NCBI RefSeq assembly: GCF_037971845.1
Contig: NZ_CP150227.1
Location: forward strand, 6,758,001-6,822,000
Length of the DNA stretch: 64,000 nt
Origin: Paenibacillus sp. FSL R5-0766
GTDB lineage: Bacteria; Bacillota; Bacilli; Paenibacillales; Paenibacillaceae
Direction: 5' to 3'
Shown here piece after piece: positions 61,156 to 64,000 of the stretch; within the stretch, counting starts at the first letter, position 1; each line of letters begins with the position of its first letter. The notes beneath the pieces were generated by a model. That model was not told where the DNA came from. It did not search any database and worked only from the letters and a program-made list of their open reading frames with translations. The translations under genes were made by a program, and so were the position numbers.

Positions 61156-62118
61156 TTAAGGATTGTTCGCCAGGTAATTTCTCAGCCATTGCATAGCCGG
61201 ACGTTCTGTACCGTTGCTATTGACCAAGTGAGAGCCAGCCTGCCAGGTTTGATTCTGGTTGTAACCCCACAACGTCACACCTTTAACAGCAGAGTGTTTC
61301 CACAGCACAGGGAATTTCTGCTGATAACGTTGCAATTGTGTATTATCGTCACCTGTCATATCCAGCTCGGATACATAGATTGGTAGCCCTGTAGCCGCAA
61401 GCTTATTCAGTACCGTGTTCATTGTGTTCACAGAAACGTTGTCCATATTGAAATAATGCGCCTGGATTCCAATACCATCAACTAGACCTCTGTTTTTCAA
61501 AAGGTTGATAATCTGGATATATTGGTCCGCTTTAGCAGGATCACCGATAATACCATATTCATTAATTAACAATTTGGAGTTAGGGAAGGCTTGTCTCGCC
61601 TGTTGGAATGACCAGATAACCCAATCCCAACCCGTTGCCCCATCTCCACCAATGGCATTGCGATAGGATGGTTTCGCATGCAGAGGTTCATTCACCACAT
61701 CAACGAAGGCAGACTTCGAATACCGTTGTCCTGCGGCTTTAATCCATTGTGTCACTTCAGCCTTCTGATCTGCGGCTGAGAGACTGTTAATCCAATTTGG
61801 CTGTTGATTTCCCCATACGAGCGTATGGAACTTGAACGGAAATCCGTTGTTGTTAGCATAGTTGTAGGCCATGTCCGCCTGGCCCCAATTCATTACGTTG
61901 CGTGTGCCTTCAATAGCATCCCACTTGGTTGAGTTCTCCGGAGTTACCTGATTCCAATATGGACTAAAATTCGAAGGAACCTGGTTGGCAATAATATTGC
62001 CCAGAAATTTGCTACCTTTCGCCAGACCAGCGCTCACACTACCAACCGCAACAGAAGCAGCGAGAATCCCTACCAATGCCAGTGAGCCGACTGTTTTAAA
62101 CCACTTAGACTTAATCAA
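61156..62118 (-). CDS. Secreted endo-1,4-beta-xylanase, glycoside hydrolase family 10
   Basis: A 320-residue enzyme with a signal peptide (FKTVGSLALVGILAASVAVGSVSA) and a single GH10 catalytic domain: TPENSTKWDAIEG, FKFHTLVWGNQQPNWI, acid/base Glu144 in VDVVNEPLHA and nucleophile Glu251 in YVSELDMTG. It would cut xylan outside the cell. No carbohydrate-binding module is present. The start is a TTG eight bases after AAGGAGG. A catabolite-repression-like site lies upstream. Confidence 0.94.
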   Translation of the reverse strand: MIKSKWFKTVGSLALVGILAASVAVGSVSAGLAKGSKFLGNIIANQVPSNFSPYWNQVTPENSTKWDAIEGTRNVMNWGQADMAYNYANNNGFPFKFHTLVWGNQQPNWINSLSAADQKAEVTQWIKAAGQRYSKSAFVDVVNEPLHAKPSYRNAIGGDGATGWDWVIWSFQQARQAFPNSKLLINEYGIIGDPAKADQYIQIINLLKNRGLVDGIGIQAHYFNMDNVSVNTMNTVLNKLAATGLPIYVSELDMTGDDNTQLQRYQQKFPVLWKHSAVKGVTLWGYNQNQTWQAGSHLVNSNGTERPAMQWLRNYLANNP

Positions 62119-62147
62119 TGATTTTCCTCCTTAGTATTCATTTTTTT

Positions 62148-62162
62148 GTTAAGCGCTTACAA
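62148..62162. promoter_or_regulatory. cre-like site upstream of the xylanase
   Basis: GTTAAGCGCTTACAA contains AAGCGCTT and differs from the optimal CcpA operator TGTAAGCGCTTACA by one inserted base in one arm. It lies 30 bases before the xylanase start and fits glucose repression. Confidence 0.55.
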
Positions 62163-62289
62163 AAACCATTTTACTGGATAATTTTGGTTTTTAACACCTG
62201 TCAAATTATAGTATTTTATTGTGAAGAAAATAGAATTAAGTGCTTTTTCTGAAGCTATTTATAGATTCCCTCTCTTAGATCCAACATAA

Positions 62290-62488
62290 CTCTTACATTG
62301 GAGTTCAAAAAGTTTGGTTTTCAGTACCGAGAAGATGGAATGAAGTTAGAAATGGAGTAGCGGAGCGTAGGGAAAACTACGTGAGCAACGGACATTTCGG
62401 CTGAATTTCAACTTCGATGCTGATGATGCCGCTAGGCATGATTCGTAATCAAAAGCGGACTTTTTGAACAACCTCTTACATTGGAGTT
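62290..62488. repeat. Second repeat element, about 167 bp with inverted ends, between 16-bp direct repeats
   Basis: CTCTTACATTGGAGTT occurs exactly at 62290-62305 and 62473-62488. Between them lies a segment whose ends are a perfect inverted repeat, GTTCAAAAAGT (62303-62313) and ACTTTTTGAAC (62459-62469). The inside contains ACGTAGTTTTCC/GGAAAACTACGT-type pairing and no gene. It sits in the promoter region of the downstream nucleotidase. It looks like a small non-autonomous element or repeated intergenic unit. Confidence 0.65.
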
Positions 62489-62564
62489 TACATTCACCGC
62501 ATGTTTATCTAGTATGAAATGATACATATCTTTACACACACTAGATAACAAGGGAGATTACAAC

Positions 62565-64000
62565 ATGCGCAAAATTTCAACGAAGCGTTTCGCCGGATGG
62601 CCTTTATCTTTCCTCTTATGTGCCTCCATTTTGTTCGCCCCTTTTGCTTCCACTCCGGTTCAGGCTGCTGAGGCAGACAAGGAAACCAAGATCACGTTGC
62701 TCGGTACATCGGATATTCATGGTCGATTCATGCCGTGGGACTATGCTCTGGACGGTCCAAACCCAACCGGAAGCATGACACAGCTATACACCATTGTGAA
62801 AAAAGTCCGTGCAGAGAATCCCAATACGATTCTGCTGGACGCAGGCGACATGATTCAGGATAACTCGGCTGAGTTGTTCAATGATCAACCTCAATCTCCC
62901 ATGATGGTTGCAATGAACGAAATGAAATATGACGCATGGGTTATGGGTAACCATGAATTTAACTTTGGGCTGGACGTACTGGAGAAGATCTCTTCCCAAT
63001 TCAATGGACAGCCTCTCGTGGGTAATATTTTCAAAGAAAACGGCGACCGCTACATGCCTGCCTATACGATTATCGAGAAAGACGGAATTAAAGTGGGTGT
63101 TATCGGAATGAACACACCTATGATTACCGAGTTTGAAAAAGGGACGGATCACCTGGACGGCATCATCGTCAAAGATCCTGTGGAAGAGACCAAAAAGGCC
63201 ATTGCTGAGCTGAAAGGCAAAGTCGATGTCATGGTTGGACTCATGCATATGGGATTGGATAACGAGAACGGAAATCCGGGCACCGGAGTGACGGATATCG
63301 CCAACGCCAACCCGGAGCTGGCTGCCATTTTTGCCGGTCACATGCATACCTTGATTGAATCCCAAACGGTTAACGGTGTATTGATCTCCGAACCGAATAA
63401 ATATGGCTCACATATCTCTCGAATTGACCTTACATTTGAAAAAGACGGCGACAAAGTTATGCTGAAAAGCAAGGAAGCTCAAGCTCTCGCTGTAAAAGCA
63501 GCAGACGGAACGTATGAAGTCTCCGATCCTGCGCTGGAAGAGACTTTGCACCCGTTCCACGAGTTCGCTCGTGCCGATGCCAACATTGAAGTGGCTGAAC
63601 TGAAAGGAACAAACCTGGTCCCTGCTGATGAGATTAAGGGTATCCCTGCGGTGCAGATACAGGAAACACCTTTGTCTGATTTTTTCACCGAAGTGATGTT
63701 GCATTACAGTGATGCCGATGTGGTCGCGCACCAGATTGATAACGACAAGGCCAAGCTGGATGTAGGCCCGATCAAGAAAAAGGATATTGCTTTCAACTAC
63801 CAATACACCTTTGGTGAAGTGACCGTATATGAAGTAACCGGACGCGATCTGATGGATTATATGGAGTGGTCTGCGGGATACTTCAACTCCACTCGCCCGG
63901 GTGATGTGACCATCAGCTTTGATCCGAAACGTCGTGCTTCCAAATACAGCACCGATGATTTCTTCGGCGGCGTAACGTATGAGATTGACCTGACTAAACC
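62565..64000 (+). CDS. Secreted 5'-nucleotidase/2',3'-cyclic-nucleotide phosphodiesterase (3' end outside window)
   Basis: The visible 478 residues begin with a signal peptide (RKISTKRFAGWPLSFLLCASILFAPFASTPVQA). A calcineurin-like catalytic domain follows, with metal ligands in LGTSDIHGRF, LLDAGDMIQ, VMGNHEFNFG, GLMHMG and FAGHMHT. The start of the 5'-nucleotidase C-terminal domain (about residue 330 on; ETPLSDFFTEVMLHYSDADV, YQYTFGEVTVYEVTGRDL) is also present. It would free phosphate or nucleosides outside the cell. The ATG follows AAGGGAGA. Possible C-terminal anchors lie beyond the window. Confidence 0.9.
   Translation, partial: MRKISTKRFAGWPLSFLLCASILFAPFASTPVQAAEADKETKITLLGTSDIHGRFMPWDYALDGPNPTGSMTQLYTIVKKVRAENPNTILLDAGDMIQDNSAELFNDQPQSPMMVAMNEMKYDAWVMGNHEFNFGLDVLEKISSQFNGQPLVGNIFKENGDRYMPAYTIIEKDGIKVGVIGMNTPMITEFEKGTDHLDGIIVKDPVEETKKAIAELKGKVDVMVGLMHMGLDNENGNPGTGVTDIANANPELAAIFAGHMHTLIESQTVNGVLISEPNKYGSHISRIDLTFEKDGDKVMLKSKEAQALAVKAADGTYEVSDPALEETLHPFHEFARADANIEVAELKGTNLVPADEIKGIPAVQIQETPLSDFFTEVMLHYSDADVVAHQIDNDKAKLDVGPIKKKDIAFNYQYTFGEVTVYEVTGRDLMDYMEWSAGYFNSTRPGDVTISFDPKRRASKYSTDDFFGGVTYEIDLTK

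Noticed and set aside
1..64000. tRNA, rRNA, CRISPR arrays, prophage genes and transposases
   Set aside because: None was seen: no regularly spaced repeats, no cloverleaf with conserved TTCGA-type arms, and no integrase, transposase or phage structural motifs.

Overview
The window looks like chromosomal DNA of a Paenibacillus species. Supporting signs are moderate GC with strong AGGAGG-type ribosome binding sites, a bacillibactin-type dhb cluster, an S-layer (SLH) protein, lipoproteins with copper-amine-oxidase-like stalk domains, a Spo0E-family phosphatase, a MocR regulator next to ddl, and extracellular and intracellular glycoside hydrolases. No tRNA, rRNA, CRISPR array, prophage or intact insertion sequence was seen. 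Genes were assigned by reading translated sequence and family motifs only; no database search was possible.

Layout. 1-14.7 kb (minus strand) is a catecholate siderophore island: dhbF (cut by the left edge), dhbB, dhbE, dhbC, dhbA, the trilactone esterase besA, a FeuA-like binding lipoprotein and a Btr-like AraC regulator, with three Fur-box-like sites. The genes would make, import-bind and hydrolyse a DHB-amino acid-Thr trilactone under iron and ligand control. 14.8-19.7 kb holds a BI-1 family membrane protein, a GIY-YIG protein, a TAG-rich non-coding stretch ending in a terminator, and a MocR-ddl-GNAT operon for D-Ala-D-Ala synthesis. 19.7-30.8 kb is a mixed housekeeping or accessory region: stalk-domain lipoprotein, a 42-residue acidic protein, DUF1877, DUF4385, a TerD-VWA fusion, an SDR/TetR divergent pair with twin operators, an LLM oxidoreductase, a retropepsin-like protein with a small partner, a methyltransferase, PhnA-like and VanZ-RDD proteins. 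30.9-38.9 kb carries a carboxylesterase, a phosphoesterase-SMR-HAD operon, and a CUT1-type ABC importer facing a GbsR-type regulator across a palindromic operator.

39.1-47 kb contains a 1452-residue SLH protein with three long internal repeats, a decayed VOC gene, an NlpC-like peptidase, a CdsA-like protein, a lipoprotein and a LysM protein. 47.3-56 kb contains ada, an isocitrate-lyase-fold enzyme, a GntR-ABC operon, a Spo0E-like phosphatase, a peptide quorum-sensing pair (HTH-TPR receptor plus 46-residue pro-peptide), an aldo-keto reductase and a lipid kinase. 56.4-64 kb contains an LRR-stalk protein, GH30, an MFS exporter, a secreted GH10 xylanase and a 5'-nucleotidase cut by the right edge.

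The strongest unusual systems are the receptor/pro-peptide pair at 52.3-53.8 kb and a small repeat family (11.8, 46.3 and 56.3 kb) with terminal inverted repeats and a hairpin whose base pairs covary between copies. A TAG-rich candidate RNA lies upstream of the MocR-ddl operon.
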